A DNA stretch of 17,800 nt from CAYPCH01 sp964409165 (GTDB lineage: Bacteria > Bacillota > Clostridia > Acetivibrionales > Acetivibrionaceae). The position numbers and the translations under genes were made by a program. The stretch is from assembly GCA_964409165.1 (NCBI GenBank), contig CAYPCH010000083.1:1-17800 (forward strand), read 5' to 3'. Shown here piece after piece: positions 6,576 to 13,783 of the stretch. The notes under the pieces are model-generated. The model did not search any database. It saw only the letters and a list, made by a program, of their open reading frames with translations, and had not been told where the DNA came from. The stretch's first letter is position 1. Every line of letters begins with the position of its first letter.

Positions 6576-6820
6576 AAAAAACTCGCCTGCAAACTTCATA
6601 GAGGCGAGGTCAATCGCGATTCCACTCTAATTGGAAACATATCCATCTCATACACATAACGGAGTGACTCCGTGAAGACCTACATACTGTGTTTCTTGCA
6701 TTTCAGCCTCCAGATTCATAAGTGCACTTCACCCTGCCATTGCCGTGATACTGCTTTCAGCCTTCGGCAGCAACTCTCTTTAACGGATAGAAGGGATACT
6801 CTACTTAATCGTCATCTTTT
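6576..6820 (-). promoter_or_regulatory. T-box riboswitch, cysteine-specific, upstream of cysE-cysS-mrnC
   Basis: Senses uncharged tRNA-Cys and lets transcription pass into cysE-cysS-mrnC when cysteine charging is low. On the minus strand there is an AGAGAG motif of Stem I near 6775-6780, a specifier region GAAGTGCAC with codon TGC (Cys, 6724-6726), a hairpin ACGGAGTCACTCCGT, then the T-box core AGAGTGGAATCGCG. Its TGGA bulge (6621-6624) is the sequence expected to pair with a tRNA whose discriminator base is U, as in tRNA-Cys. The terminator is CTCGCCT/AGGCGAG (6582-6608) followed by six T (6576-6581). The specifier, TGGA and downstream genes agree with one another. Confidence 0.93.
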
Positions 6821-6827
6821 GCTTATT

Positions 6828-6868
6828 CACATTAAATAATCCACATTAAATAATTCATATTAAATATA
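6828..6868 (+). repeat. 14-bp tandem repeat CACATTAAATAATY, about three copies
   Basis: Units at 6828-6841, 6842-6855 and a decayed one at 6856-6868. They lie in the leader between the promoter and the T-box. No function is evident. Confidence 0.7.
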
Positions 6869-6914
6869 TAGCCATTCTCAATATAATCATTTTCGAGATT
6901 AATTTATAAACTAA

Positions 6915-6943
6915 ATTATATTTTACCACAGAAGACACCTCAA
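6915..6943 (-). promoter_or_regulatory. SigA-type promoter of the T-box-cysE transcript
   Basis: On the minus strand TTGAGG (-35, 6938-6943), a 17-bp spacer and a perfect TATAAT (-10, 6915-6920). The transcript would begin near 6908, about 90 nt before the T-box fold. Confidence 0.7.
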
Positions 6944-7253
6944 GTAAACATTACAAAAATTCTTTTTTACAAATTCAAGCCTTTTTACAATATTCCCCCT
7001 GTCTAGTGCATCAATTATCTCATATATTTCTAAATTCTTCGTCTATAGTTTCTGCCTGCATTTTTAAAGTTATTTGTTAAAAAGATTGTGCGTATTCCTA
7101 TCCATTCAAAGAAATAGCTCTCTTTTACTATAGTTTATACCATTTGAATAAATATAATAATATAAATTAATAATATAAATGATTAAGAATTAATAAGTTT
7201 TTATAATAAAAAAACTCAGGTTACCTATAAAAATGGGGAAAGGAAGTGATATT
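6944..7253. other. AT-rich intergenic region without a recognised gene
   Basis: It separates the divergent cysE leader and the small membrane protein gene. The stretch 7140-7200 is almost only A and T with ATATAAT-like repeats, probably promoter sequence for the gene at 7254, but no single promoter stands out. Confidence 0.5.
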
Positions 7254-7622
7254 ATGGCCAATCAATTAAATAATGCAAGAGCTGAGAATTTTAACATAAC
7301 CCATTTTGTCGTAAGACTTATTATGGGAGCACTTGTGCTTGCAATAGCTGCAGCAATAACTCCGGATTTTGTTATAACAGGCTTCTGGCCTCTTATTGTT
7401 GCTACAGTTGTACTTGCCGCTTTGGACTATCTGGCATTTAGAGTCCTGGGTGTAAATGCAACACCTTTTGGAAAGGGTATTACGGGATTTATAATGGCAG
7501 CTGTAATAATCTATATAACCCAGTTTTTTGTTGCAGGGTATGCTGTAAACATGTTGGGTTCTCTCATTGGTGCACTTGTTTACGGTGTTATTGATTCCTT
7601 TATTCCCGGAAGAACAATGTAA
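7254..7622 (+). CDS. Small four-helix membrane protein, 'phage holin family' type (PF04020-like)
   Basis: A 122-residue hydrophobic protein. Four membrane segments can be drawn at roughly 18-38, 43-62, 75-95 and 98-115, with a conserved-looking end GALVYGVIDSFIPGRTM. It resembles the PF04020 group of small membrane proteins that carry the holin name but are widespread outside phages; I know of no established function for it. The ATG at 7254 is preferred over the one at 7233, because the SD (AAAGGAAG) lies between them at proper distance from 7254. It is followed by a strong terminator and has no phage genes around it, so a lysis role is unlikely. Confidence 0.75.
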   Translation: MANQLNNARAENFNITHFVVRLIMGALVLAIAAAITPDFVITGFWPLIVATVVLAALDYLAFRVLGVNATPFGKGITGFIMAAVIIYITQFFVAGYAVNMLGSLIGALVYGVIDSFIPGRTM

Positions 7623-7644
7623 GCATCAACCCTTTTGCATTTAC

Positions 7645-7690
7645 ACAGGCCAGCTTTTGCAGATTGCAAATGCTGGCCTGTGAGTTTTCC
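7645..7690 (+). terminator. Rho-independent terminator after the small membrane protein
   Basis: An 11-bp perfect stem CACAGGCCAGC (7645-7655) / GCTGGCCTGTG (7673-7683) is followed by AGTTTTCCTT. It lies 23 bp after the stop codon and can serve the plus-strand gene; it also blocks read-through between convergent genes. Confidence 0.85.
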
Positions 7691-7731
7691 TTATACTTAA
7701 GACGATAGCCTCCATACACAAAATAGGATAG

Positions 7732-8460
7732 CTAGATTTTCTTTCTTTCATTATACGATATGGCTTTCACCGGACATAGTTTTATTGCATTCTCCAACTT
7801 ATCCATATCTAATCGTTGCTCTTCGTATGATTTTGTGATTGCTTTTTTATTTTCCATCTCAAATACCTCGGGATAGTTCTTTGCGCATAGTGTACAACCC
7901 ATGCAAGCGTCCCGGTTGATATGGAGTCCGGGTTGTGTCAGCACCTCTCCCGGCAAATCTTCGTCCTTTATGATTTTTGCCGATATCCACGAGAAAACAA
8001 TGATGGCAATAACAGTGAGCAACCAACGTATCGCCATGAATTTTAATCCTAAAAACTTTGCTTCATTCAGAAGCATGGGAACCTTAATTACAGCCCATGA
8101 GCTTAAGATTATAACGATATTTCGAATTGATGCCCCCTTCTTGTGAAGCATGACGCACATTGGGAATGCCGCATAAATCGGTCCTGCTGAAATACTGCCG
8201 ACTACAAAGGAGAGAAAAACACCTTTCGCTTTAGCCTCCTTGCCCAAATAACGCATAATTTTTTCCTTCGGAACCCACATATCCAAAAGCGCCGTCAGGA
8301 CAAATATGACAGGCATAATCATAAGCATTTCCTTGATGTAGAACCCACTGTTTTTTATCGAATCTGTTCCCATTGTAGGATTCATGATAAATATGATGAT
8401 ATATGCCAAGACAACAATAACAAAGAATAGATTTTCCTTCATCTTTTTGAGTATTGTCAT
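7732..8460 (-). CDS. Permease half (UPF0718/ArsP-like) fused to a 4Fe-4S ferredoxin domain
   Basis: Membrane protein of 242 residues with five or so helices (about 10-175), including GSISAGPIYAAFPMCVML, a segment typical of the UPF0718/ArsP_1 permease family. ArsP members export organoarsenicals; the substrate here cannot be inferred. The last 65 residues form a single-cluster ferredoxin: CMGCTLC, then CPVKAI, giving CxxCxxC...CP. A ferredoxin fused to a permease half suggests redox sensing or electron delivery at the membrane, which is inference. It overlaps the preceding permease gene by ATGA, so the two are translationally coupled and probably form one complex. The Crp/Fnr gene diverges from the pair. 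Confidence 0.82.
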   Translation of the reverse strand: MTILKKMKENLFFVIVVLAYIIIFIMNPTMGTDSIKNSGFYIKEMLMIMPVIFVLTALLDMWVPKEKIMRYLGKEAKAKGVFLSFVVGSISAGPIYAAFPMCVMLHKKGASIRNIVIILSSWAVIKVPMLLNEAKFLGLKFMAIRWLLTVIAIIVFSWISAKIIKDEDLPGEVLTQPGLHINRDACMGCTLCAKNYPEVFEMENKKAITKSYEEQRLDMDKLENAIKLCPVKAISYNERKKI

Positions 8461-8939
8461 ATTATCACCCCCATCACAAGTGCGATTACAATAGCGAACA
8501 GAAAGCTAAGACCGTTTCGAACCGCGGTAAATTTTGTGCCAAATTCTTTCTTTTCAAGAGGAAATGTCACCACGCCTACCATTGTTAAAGTCGTTAAAAA
8601 AGCCACAGTCGGTACTACGCTGACTCCTGCACCTACCAATGTTCCTACCAGCGGAAACGCAATAAACGCGGGAACCAATGTTATTGTTCCAAGCAATGCC
8701 CCCCCAATAGTTGCCAGCATAACAGATTGCTCACTCAAAAATTTAGCAATTTGTTCAGGCGGTATAATAGTTAAAATCAGCCCAATTGCAAAAATAATTG
8801 AGAGAATACTTGCGAGCATCACCTTACCCATTCCAAATGCCATTTTAAGCGCCTGTTTCGTTTTAACCTTGTCTTTTGCAAAGGAAAACCCAAGAAAAGC
8901 TAATGTTCCGACCCAAACTGCCAATGTAAAAACATCCAT
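8457..8939 (-). CDS. Permease half (UPF0718/ArsP-like), partner of the ferredoxin-fused permease
   Basis: A 160-residue membrane protein with about five helices and no soluble domain (LGTITLVPAFIAFPLVG and PTVAFLTTLTMVGVVTFPL are the most distinctive segments). Single-chain members of this permease family are about twice as long, so this protein and the next probably make up the two halves of one transporter. The start is the ATG at 8939, with AAAGGAG 7-8 nt upstream; the frame stays open further but without an RBS. A 17-bp near-palindrome (8967-8983) lies just upstream, between it and the divergent Crp/Fnr-type regulator. Confidence 0.8.
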   Translation of the reverse strand: MDVFTLAVWVGTLAFLGFSFAKDKVKTKQALKMAFGMGKVMLASILSIIFAIGLILTIIPPEQIAKFLSEQSVMLATIGGALLGTITLVPAFIAFPLVGTLVGAGVSVVPTVAFLTTLTMVGVVTFPLEKKEFGTKFTAVRNGLSFLFAIVIALVMGVII

Positions 8940-8966
8940 ATATATTCTCCTTTTCATTATAGCAAT

Positions 8967-8983
8967 AATGATATTATATCGTT
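8967..8983. promoter_or_regulatory. Near-palindromic operator candidate between the permease pair and the Crp/Fnr gene
   Basis: AATGATAT-T-ATATCGTT, 8-1-8 with a single mismatch, in the 113-bp divergent intergenic region. Read on the minus strand it holds a TATAAT, so a bound protein would touch the permease promoter. Crp/Fnr proteins are dimers that bind short palindromes, and the neighbouring regulator is the natural candidate. Confidence 0.5.
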
Positions 8984-9052
8984 CAGATTCACACAAATAT
9001 AGACACATTGGTTTCCTTTTGCTATGATATTTGAAAAGGGAGGGATATTACT

Positions 9053-9694
9053 TTGATAGAAACCATTAAGACCATACCGTTGTTTTCACAGCTACAATCA
9101 GATGAAATAAAGCCACTGATTGCTGACAATCAATTGTTTCTAAAGAATTATTCAAAAGGAGCAACCGTTTATAATCAAAATGATAGCTGCAAGACACTTG
9201 ATATCGTTTTATCCGGTAGCTTTGTTGCGTACTCTCTTTCAGAGAACGGTTCGGCAATGAACATGTTTGAATTCTCCAAAGGTCAGATGTTGGGAGCAAA
9301 TCTGCTCTTTGGCGATAACCAGACGTACCCGCTGACAATCTATTGCATGTTTGACGCACAGCTTCTGCACATCACCCACAAGGCAATATGTAGTTTTTTG
9401 CACAATTATAATTTTGCAATTCAATTCATAAAAATGCTATCGCATAATTCGCAGAAGCTAAACCAAAGGATTACAATGGCGACACAAAAGACCTTGCGGG
9501 AAAACCTGTTGGAATATTTTAATCAACAATCCATACTGCAAGGTTCTGATACGATTGTGCTGCCAATCAGTAAAAAACAACTTGCCGATCATCTTGGCGT
9601 GCGGCGTCCGTCTTTATTTCGGGAGTTAAAGGATCTAAAAGACGAAGGTATCATTGATATTTCCAATCGGACAATCCATATGAATATTTTTTAA
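9053..9694 (+). CDS. Crp/Fnr family transcription regulator
   Basis: A 213-residue regulator. A cyclic-nucleotide-binding-like sensor fold occupies about 15-120, a long dimer helix about 120-150, and a winged helix-turn-helix lies at about 165-205 (SKKQLADHLGVRRPSLFRELKDLKDEG). It starts at TTG 9053, with GGGAGGG at good distance. There is no N-terminal Cys cluster like that of Fnr: the few Cys (such as DSCKTLD and IYCMF) are scattered, so an iron-sulfur sensor is not supported. Its signal is unknown. It is divergent from the permease/ferredoxin pair, which it probably controls. The gene ends at a bidirectional terminator. Confidence 0.9.
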   Translation: MIETIKTIPLFSQLQSDEIKPLIADNQLFLKNYSKGATVYNQNDSCKTLDIVLSGSFVAYSLSENGSAMNMFEFSKGQMLGANLLFGDNQTYPLTIYCMFDAQLLHITHKAICSFLHNYNFAIQFIKMLSHNSQKLNQRITMATQKTLRENLLEYFNQQSILQGSDTIVLPISKKQLADHLGVRRPSLFRELKDLKDEGIIDISNRTIHMNIF

Positions 9695-9700
9695 AAAAAA

Positions 9701-9739
9701 CGGCATAGCCAATATTTCTAACGACTATGCCGAATTTTT
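9701..9739 (+). terminator. Terminator after the Crp/Fnr gene (bidirectional)
   Basis: CGGCATAG (9701-9708) pairs with CTATGCCG (9725-9732), followed by AATTTTT on the plus strand; the minus strand has eight T after the same stem. It closes the regulator gene and can also stop read-through from the 6S RNA side. Confidence 0.85.
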
Positions 9740-9794
9740 CAAGGGTAATAAATCCCTTAGATGCCCCGCATCATGTCGGAGCTTTTTCTTTATA

Positions 9795-10014
9795 TTAAAT
9801 ACCCAAAATGCCGTTTCCCTATATTTCGACACCTAGCCCAATGCTAGGTGGGTGTCCCGTTAAAAGCTTCTGTCTTCCCCTGCCGTTGCACAAACCTTAA
9901 AGCTTGCGTCGAATTATCTTGGGGCCTGGCATCTGCTTTCAAACTGCGGACTCCCTTATGTCTAATGTAGGTTCAAAATAATAGGCTACTTCGTACATTT
10001 CAGGCTTAATTTAA
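9795..10014 (-). ncRNA. ssrS: 6S RNA
   Basis: 6S RNA binds the SigA-RNA polymerase holoenzyme as a mimic of an open promoter. The ends pair over a long closing stem: TTAAAT with ATTTAA, and GCCTGAAATGT with GCATTTTGGGT, all pairs allowing G-U. Next comes an unpaired zone (GAACCTACAT..., the central bubble), then GGGAGTCC pairing with GGGACACCC, and a longer irregular terminal arm with GCCCC/GGGG. On the 3' side of the bubble an 8-bp hairpin CACCTAGC/GCTAGGTG is present, as described for Firmicute 6S RNAs. Length is about 220 nt. The exact ends are estimated from the pairing; the promoter suggests the 5' end may be at about 10032. Confidence 0.82.
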
Positions 10015-10038
10015 CCTTTTTTCTACCGCTTCAAACAC

Positions 10039-10068
10039 ATTATAACACTATAATATACTTAATAACAA
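10039..10068 (-). promoter_or_regulatory. SigA-type promoter of the 6S RNA
   Basis: On the minus strand TTGTTA (-35, 10063-10068), 18 bp, TATAAT (-10, 10039-10044). The start would be near 10032, just before the closing stem of the 6S RNA. Confidence 0.6.
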
Positions 10069-10265
10069 ATAGTTTCAACCACTTTTAAAGCTGTTGGGGT
10101 CTATATATTTTTCTCGCTCTTAAGTATGCTTACTAAATCAAAAATATATATGAGTTTGCAAATCCAAGAAGCCTCTAATGCTTGTACTACAAGGGTTTTC
10201 ACCTCGTATAGCCCTGAGTAATATTTCCCATTTGTGCAATAAAGTCTATACCTTGGCAAACGACC

Positions 10266-11153
10266 CTACTTTGCTCCAATCCTGTGCTCTCTCGCATAAT
10301 AGAAAAGATACTGCTGGGCAAATCCAGCCAGATCGCCAAAATAATCTGCCGCAAAATCTTGTATTTCCTTCATGCTTGCTTCCCTCTTAAAATACAATTC
10401 TTCCATAACCCTTTTAACCCATACATCAGTCGGAAACACATCATATTTGGTGCCACTATATAAAAGAACACAGTCTGCTACCTTCGGACCAACTCCGTTA
10501 AACTGCATCAGATAATCCCTTGCTCTAAATGTCTCCATTTCATTTACTTCCTCAAGATTCATAATTCCTTCTTCAATCATTTGGGAAGTTCTCATGATAT
10601 ATTTACATCTGAACCCTCCTCTGCAAACCTCAAGCTTCTCCAATGTCGTATCTGACAGTTCCTTCGCTTCTGGAAAACTGTAATACTTTTTTCCGTACAT
10701 TTCAATTTCATTTCCGTACATCGAAGAAATTGCTTCCACCGTCTTCATTATTCTTGGTATCCTGTTATTTGCAGATATTATAAATGATATGAGGGTCTCC
10801 CATATATCCTGCTTTAAAAGGCGAATCCCAGAGCCAAACTTGACAGCTTCCCTCATTATTTCATCCTTCATTATTCCTTCTTTTATTTGGGAATAATCCT
10901 TGCCAAGGTCAAAGTAATCGTACCATATCTTTGTAAAATCCGTTAAGTTCGTATTGTAGAGCTCAAGCCTTCCATCTTTATAGCAAACATTCAGAGCCCT
11001 ACCTTTTACAACCCCGCTATAGGTTCCGTCAGCCTGCCGTATCCATCTGAAACACTGACCGCATTCAAAGATATGTACAGGGTTAAAATCCTTTACACCT
11101 TCCACACTTATTTTATTTTCCATTTCCTCTACCTTGTAGCCTTTATATTCCAT
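10266..11153 (-). CDS. ogg: 8-oxoguanine DNA glycosylase, Ogg1 family
   Basis: Removes 8-oxoguanine from DNA and nicks the strand (base excision repair). The product has 295 residues. It has an N-terminal TBP-like domain (about 20-110), then the helix-hairpin-helix-GPD domain. FNGVGPKVADCVLL holds the hairpin and the catalytic Lys224 (equal to K249 of human OGG1), and PTDVWVKRV carries Asp243 (equal to D268). SANNRIPRI (127-135) is the motif that contacts the orphan base. The ATG at 11153 has AGGAGG directly upstream. It stands alone between the 6S RNA and a MITE. Bacterial Ogg1 proteins of this type are known from Clostridium species. Confidence 0.92.
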   Translation of the reverse strand: MEYKGYKVEEMENKISVEGVKDFNPVHIFECGQCFRWIRQADGTYSGVVKGRALNVCYKDGRLELYNTNLTDFTKIWYDYFDLGKDYSQIKEGIMKDEIMREAVKFGSGIRLLKQDIWETLISFIISANNRIPRIMKTVEAISSMYGNEIEMYGKKYYSFPEAKELSDTTLEKLEVCRGGFRCKYIMRTSQMIEEGIMNLEEVNEMETFRARDYLMQFNGVGPKVADCVLLYSGTKYDVFPTDVWVKRVMEELYFKREASMKEIQDFAADYFGDLAGFAQQYLFYYAREHRIGAK

Positions 11154-11171
11154 TCTTCCTCCTAGTTGCTA

Positions 11172-11306
11172 ACTCAACTTTCCCACTTATAGTATTTTGA
11201 GACTCTGGTTGCTCACAAGTTAAGGGCAAAAAGTTTACTTTTTGACCGCGGTGAGCAATGCTACGTTAGTGGCATAGAGCCCATAAATACTGTGGGAAAG
11301 TTGAGT
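11172..11306. mobile_element. MITE copy 1, 135 bp, with 15-bp terminal inverted repeats
   Basis: Perfect terminal inverted repeats ACTCAACTTTCCCAC / GTGGGAAAGTTGAGT, bordered on both sides by TA (11170-11171 and 11307-11308), which fits a TA target duplication as made by IS630/mariner-type transposases. The interior is itself largely palindromic (GCTCAC ... GTGAGC around an AT-rich centre). No ORF is inside. A second copy, in opposite orientation, is at 17677-17800. It lies in the promoter-side region between the ogg gene and the plus-strand gene at 11489. Confidence 0.88.
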
Positions 11307-11488
11307 TACTAACTTGAAATCACTCTTTTAACCGTATTATTCACTAAAATGATACTGCATTATATATCATACCCTGTTTTTGTGCTATAATAAAAGGAAT
11401 TAAATTATATAAGGAAATTGGAGCGCAATATAAAATTTATCAGATTCAATCTGTTACATAGTCAAATGTTTTCGAAAGGAAAAGGATT

Positions 11489-12268
11489 ATGAAGGAAAAA
11501 ATATATACAATCCCTGTAACCGAAGCATTTAAAACCGAATGCGAATGTCCCATGTGCGTATTGGAAAAAAAGCTTGAAGACGAAAATATTGAATATATTC
11601 TTGGTCCTTTTCTTATGGAACCCGACGGAAGGATACAGACCAATGAAAAAGGGTTCTGCAGAAGGCATTTTGAGTTGTTATACAACTCCCGATCCAACAT
11701 ATTAGGACTAGGTCTGATTGTAGATACGCATATGACTGAACAAAATGCCCGTTTGAAAAAATTCTATGAGAGCAAATCATCTTTGATGAAAAAGGACTCC
11801 CAAACATCTTTAATGAAAAATATTACAAATAAATTGTCCACCAAGCAGACTGAGACAGATAAATTCGTGAATGAAATACTATCGATGCTTACTTCTCTTG
11901 AAAACTCCTGTACCATCTGTAGCAGACTTGATTACACAATGGACAGGTATATAGACATAATATTTTATTTGTATTTTAAAGAAGAAGAATTCAAAGCATT
12001 GTTTAATAACCAAAAAGGCTTTTGTATGCGTCATTTGAGAATCCTTATAGAAAACACCAAGAAATATTTGAATGCAAAAGAAACCGCTATTTTTGTTGAT
12101 ACTCTTATTTCAATACAAATGCAAAATCTTGAACGTATACAAGGGGAAGTCAACTGGTTTACAAAGAAATTTGATTACCGTTATAACGATGCACCCTGGA
12201 AGAATTCCAAGGACGCCCTGCCAAGAAGCATCCAAAAACTTGTAAGTTTCTGCAAACTTAACTTGTAA
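11489..12268 (+). CDS. Duplicated CxxC/GFCxRH protein, DUF6062-like, function unknown
   Basis: A soluble protein of 259 residues. Two similar halves each hold a Cys pair and a Cys-His pair: CECPMC (18-23) with GFCRRH (56-60), and CTIC (141-144) with GFCMRH (178-182). This gives two four-ligand sets that look suited to binding zinc or another metal, by inference from spacing. A helical linker with KKDSQTSLMKN separates them. It resembles a clostridial family annotated as DUF6062, from memory of the sequence pattern. The start has AAAGGAAAAGG upstream. A TATAAT at 11386-11391 may be its -10, but no good -35 is seen. The C-terminal codons and stop lie in a 23-bp tandem repeat. Confidence 0.75.
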   Translation: MKEKIYTIPVTEAFKTECECPMCVLEKKLEDENIEYILGPFLMEPDGRIQTNEKGFCRRHFELLYNSRSNILGLGLIVDTHMTEQNARLKKFYESKSSLMKKDSQTSLMKNITNKLSTKQTETDKFVNEILSMLTSLENSCTICSRLDYTMDRYIDIIFYLYFKEEEFKALFNNQKGFCMRHLRILIENTKKYLNAKETAIFVDTLISIQMQNLERIQGEVNWFTKKFDYRYNDAPWKNSKDALPRSIQKLVSFCKLNL

Positions 12269-12303
12269 ATTTGTGCAACCTTAACTTGTAAGTTTGCTTG
12301 CAG
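12239..12303 (+). repeat. 23-bp tandem repeat across the stop codon of the DUF6062-like gene
   Basis: Units at 12239-12261, 12262-12284 and a partial one at 12285-12303, each starting CTTGTAARTTT. The stop TAA falls in the second unit. The last residues (LVSFCKLNL) are thus repeat-made and may be a recent addition to the protein. Confidence 0.8.
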
Positions 12304-12333
12304 ATTTAATAAACTCTTACTCTTAAAAAACTG

Positions 12334-13167
12334 CTATACCACTGTTTTCTTCGGGTCAATCACAAGGCTTTTTGCCGTAAGATTCATACTCCTTATGCTT
12401 AAAGCAGTTAGCTTTTCAACCTCTTCAATAACATTCTTTTGGATTTCTCTTAAAAGAGGCTTTATAAAAAATCCGTAAATCAAAGTTAGATCCATATCTA
12501 CATATATGCCATCCGGGCGGTTCTCGGCTCTAAATCTGGAAATTTTGCTAACACCTTCAATACTTGAAGTAACATGTTCTATAATCTGGTATATGGTATA
12601 GTCAGATATGGTATAGTTGCCAAGGTAACTGAAAGTAGGTCTGACAACAGACTTTTCCCCTATAAGCTGAAAGCTTCCCTTTCCTTTCCTTCTGAAAATT
12701 TGCAGGGGGTCAAGAAAATATCCCGAGAAATCTTTTTTTATTTCAAATGTAGGAACCGGAATAACATGCTTCCCCTGCTCCCTTCTTGTTGAAAGAGCCT
12801 GATTTATTTCAAATTCTGTTGCCACGTCATTTATATATACCTTTTCACTTATTTCCGGTAAATCCAGCCTTTTTACAATACTCTCCACCATACCATCCGA
12901 AGTACCCAAAATCAATATGGAATCTGCATCATAATTCCTTAGAGCCCTTTTCACATCAGATGCATGGCTATCATCAGTAAAAAGAGCTCTTTTGATAGAG
13001 CCTATTTTTGTCTTCTCCTTTTTAGCAGAAGTCCCCGCAATTATTTGCGCACCTCTAATCAAAAGACCATCATCTATAATAAAGTCAATTCCTCTCTCTC
13101 TGGCAACCCAAACAGCTCTGTGGCTTTTGCCAGTTCCACTAGATCCTATAAACCCAACAACTCTCAA
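12334..13167 (-). CDS. P-loop NTPase fused to an Asp23/Gls24-like domain
   Basis: A 277-residue protein with two parts. Residues 1-150 form a P-loop kinase-like domain with Walker A GSSGTGKS (8-15) and a possible Walker B strand SILILGTSDG. Residues about 175-275 look like the Asp23/Gls24 (DUF322) alkaline-shock domain (FSYLGNYTISDYTIYQIIEHV..., GIYVDMDLTLIYG...). The substrate and role are unknown. The TTG start at 13167 has GGAGG 7 nt upstream. It is a single gene on the minus strand, upstream of which lies a long repeat-bearing intergenic region. No convincing terminator follows it before the convergent gene. Confidence 0.75.
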   Translation of the reverse strand: MRVVGFIGSSGTGKSHRAVWVARERGIDFIIDDGLLIRGAQIIAGTSAKKEKTKIGSIKRALFTDDSHASDVKRALRNYDADSILILGTSDGMVESIVKRLDLPEISEKVYINDVATEFEINQALSTRREQGKHVIPVPTFEIKKDFSGYFLDPLQIFRRKGKGSFQLIGEKSVVRPTFSYLGNYTISDYTIYQIIEHVTSSIEGVSKISRFRAENRPDGIYVDMDLTLIYGFFIKPLLREIQKNVIEEVEKLTALSIRSMNLTAKSLVIDPKKTVV

Positions 13168-13333
13168 ATCTATTCCTCCATATCAAAAAAGCACAACACT
13201 TCTTTGAATATATATTAATCACAAAATTCATTTTACCACAAATACAGCTTAAATTACAAATAAGCAGTTTATTAATTTATTATATTATTAATTGGACTAA
13301 ATTATAAACGCAACATTATATGACATAATAAAT

Positions 13334-13450
13334 TTGAGTACCATCGAGGGTATTCAATTTTGCCTCTTTCATTTCACTCTAGGAGACCTAACAAAAAGTT
13401 TAGGGACATCGAGTCACTCGCTTTGCCGGATTTCCTTTCAGGAAATGACC
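13334..13450. repeat. Dispersed repeat copy 2 (core 13403-13450)
   Basis: Same core as copy 1: GGGACATCGAGTC at the start, ATTTCCTTTCAGGAAAT and GACC at the end, here with ACTCGC instead of CCTCAC in the middle. It has a distal hairpin TTGAGTACC/GGTATTCAA around CATCGAG (13334-13357), resembling the one in copy 1. It is followed within 10 bp by the hairpin at 13461-13485. No coding capacity is seen. Confidence 0.78.
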
Positions 13451-13460
13451 CTAAAGAGAA

Positions 13461-13485
13461 AAAAGAGAGCCTTAAGCTCTCTTTT
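13461..13485 (-). terminator. Terminator-like hairpin abutting repeat copy 2
   Basis: A 10-bp perfect stem AAAAGAGAGC (13461-13470) / GCTCTCTTTT (13476-13485) with loop CTTAA. Minus-strand read-out gives six T after it, and the plus strand also ends T-rich. No annotated gene ends here. Confidence 0.65.
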
Positions 13486-13611
13486 CTTCATAAATGCTCA
13501 TCTTTTGTATCTTAATAGTATCTAATCCTATGCTTCTTTAATTCCTTGGCTTTTGTACAAAACTTAATATGTTTATCTACATAATGTACAATTATGAATT
13601 CTATGCACATC

Positions 13612-13630
13612 ATATTGTGTTACACAATAT
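13612..13630. promoter_or_regulatory. Perfect 9-1-9 palindrome ATATTGTGT-T-ACACAATAT
   Basis: A 19-bp perfect palindrome. On the plus strand a TATAAT (13649-13654 region) follows at about 18-20 bp, so it could be the operator of a promoter directed toward repeat copy 3 and the terminator at 13784. No gene is on that strand. Confidence 0.5.
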
Positions 13631-13731
13631 ATTGTATCATTTGATATAATTATGTCAATATATATACAAAAAAATTAGTAATAAAATTTGTAATAAAATA
13701 AGAAACCTAATAAAAAATTTATAAAAAATTG

Positions 13732-13781
13732 GGGACATCAAGTCACTCGCCTTTTGCAGAATTTCCTTTCAGGAAATGACC
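13732..13781. repeat. Dispersed repeat copy 3 (core only)
   Basis: GGGACATCAAGTCACTCGC, then ATTTCCTTTCAGGAAAT and GACCC, matching copy 2 with few changes. It lacks the distal hairpin but shares a short A-rich stretch and a CCTAA upstream. It abuts the terminator of the gene at 13921. Confidence 0.78.
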
Positions 13782-13783
13782 CT

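Noticed and set aside
7254..7622. Phage remnant around the 'holin' gene
   Set aside because: No lysin, tail or other phage genes are near, and this small membrane family is common outside phages.
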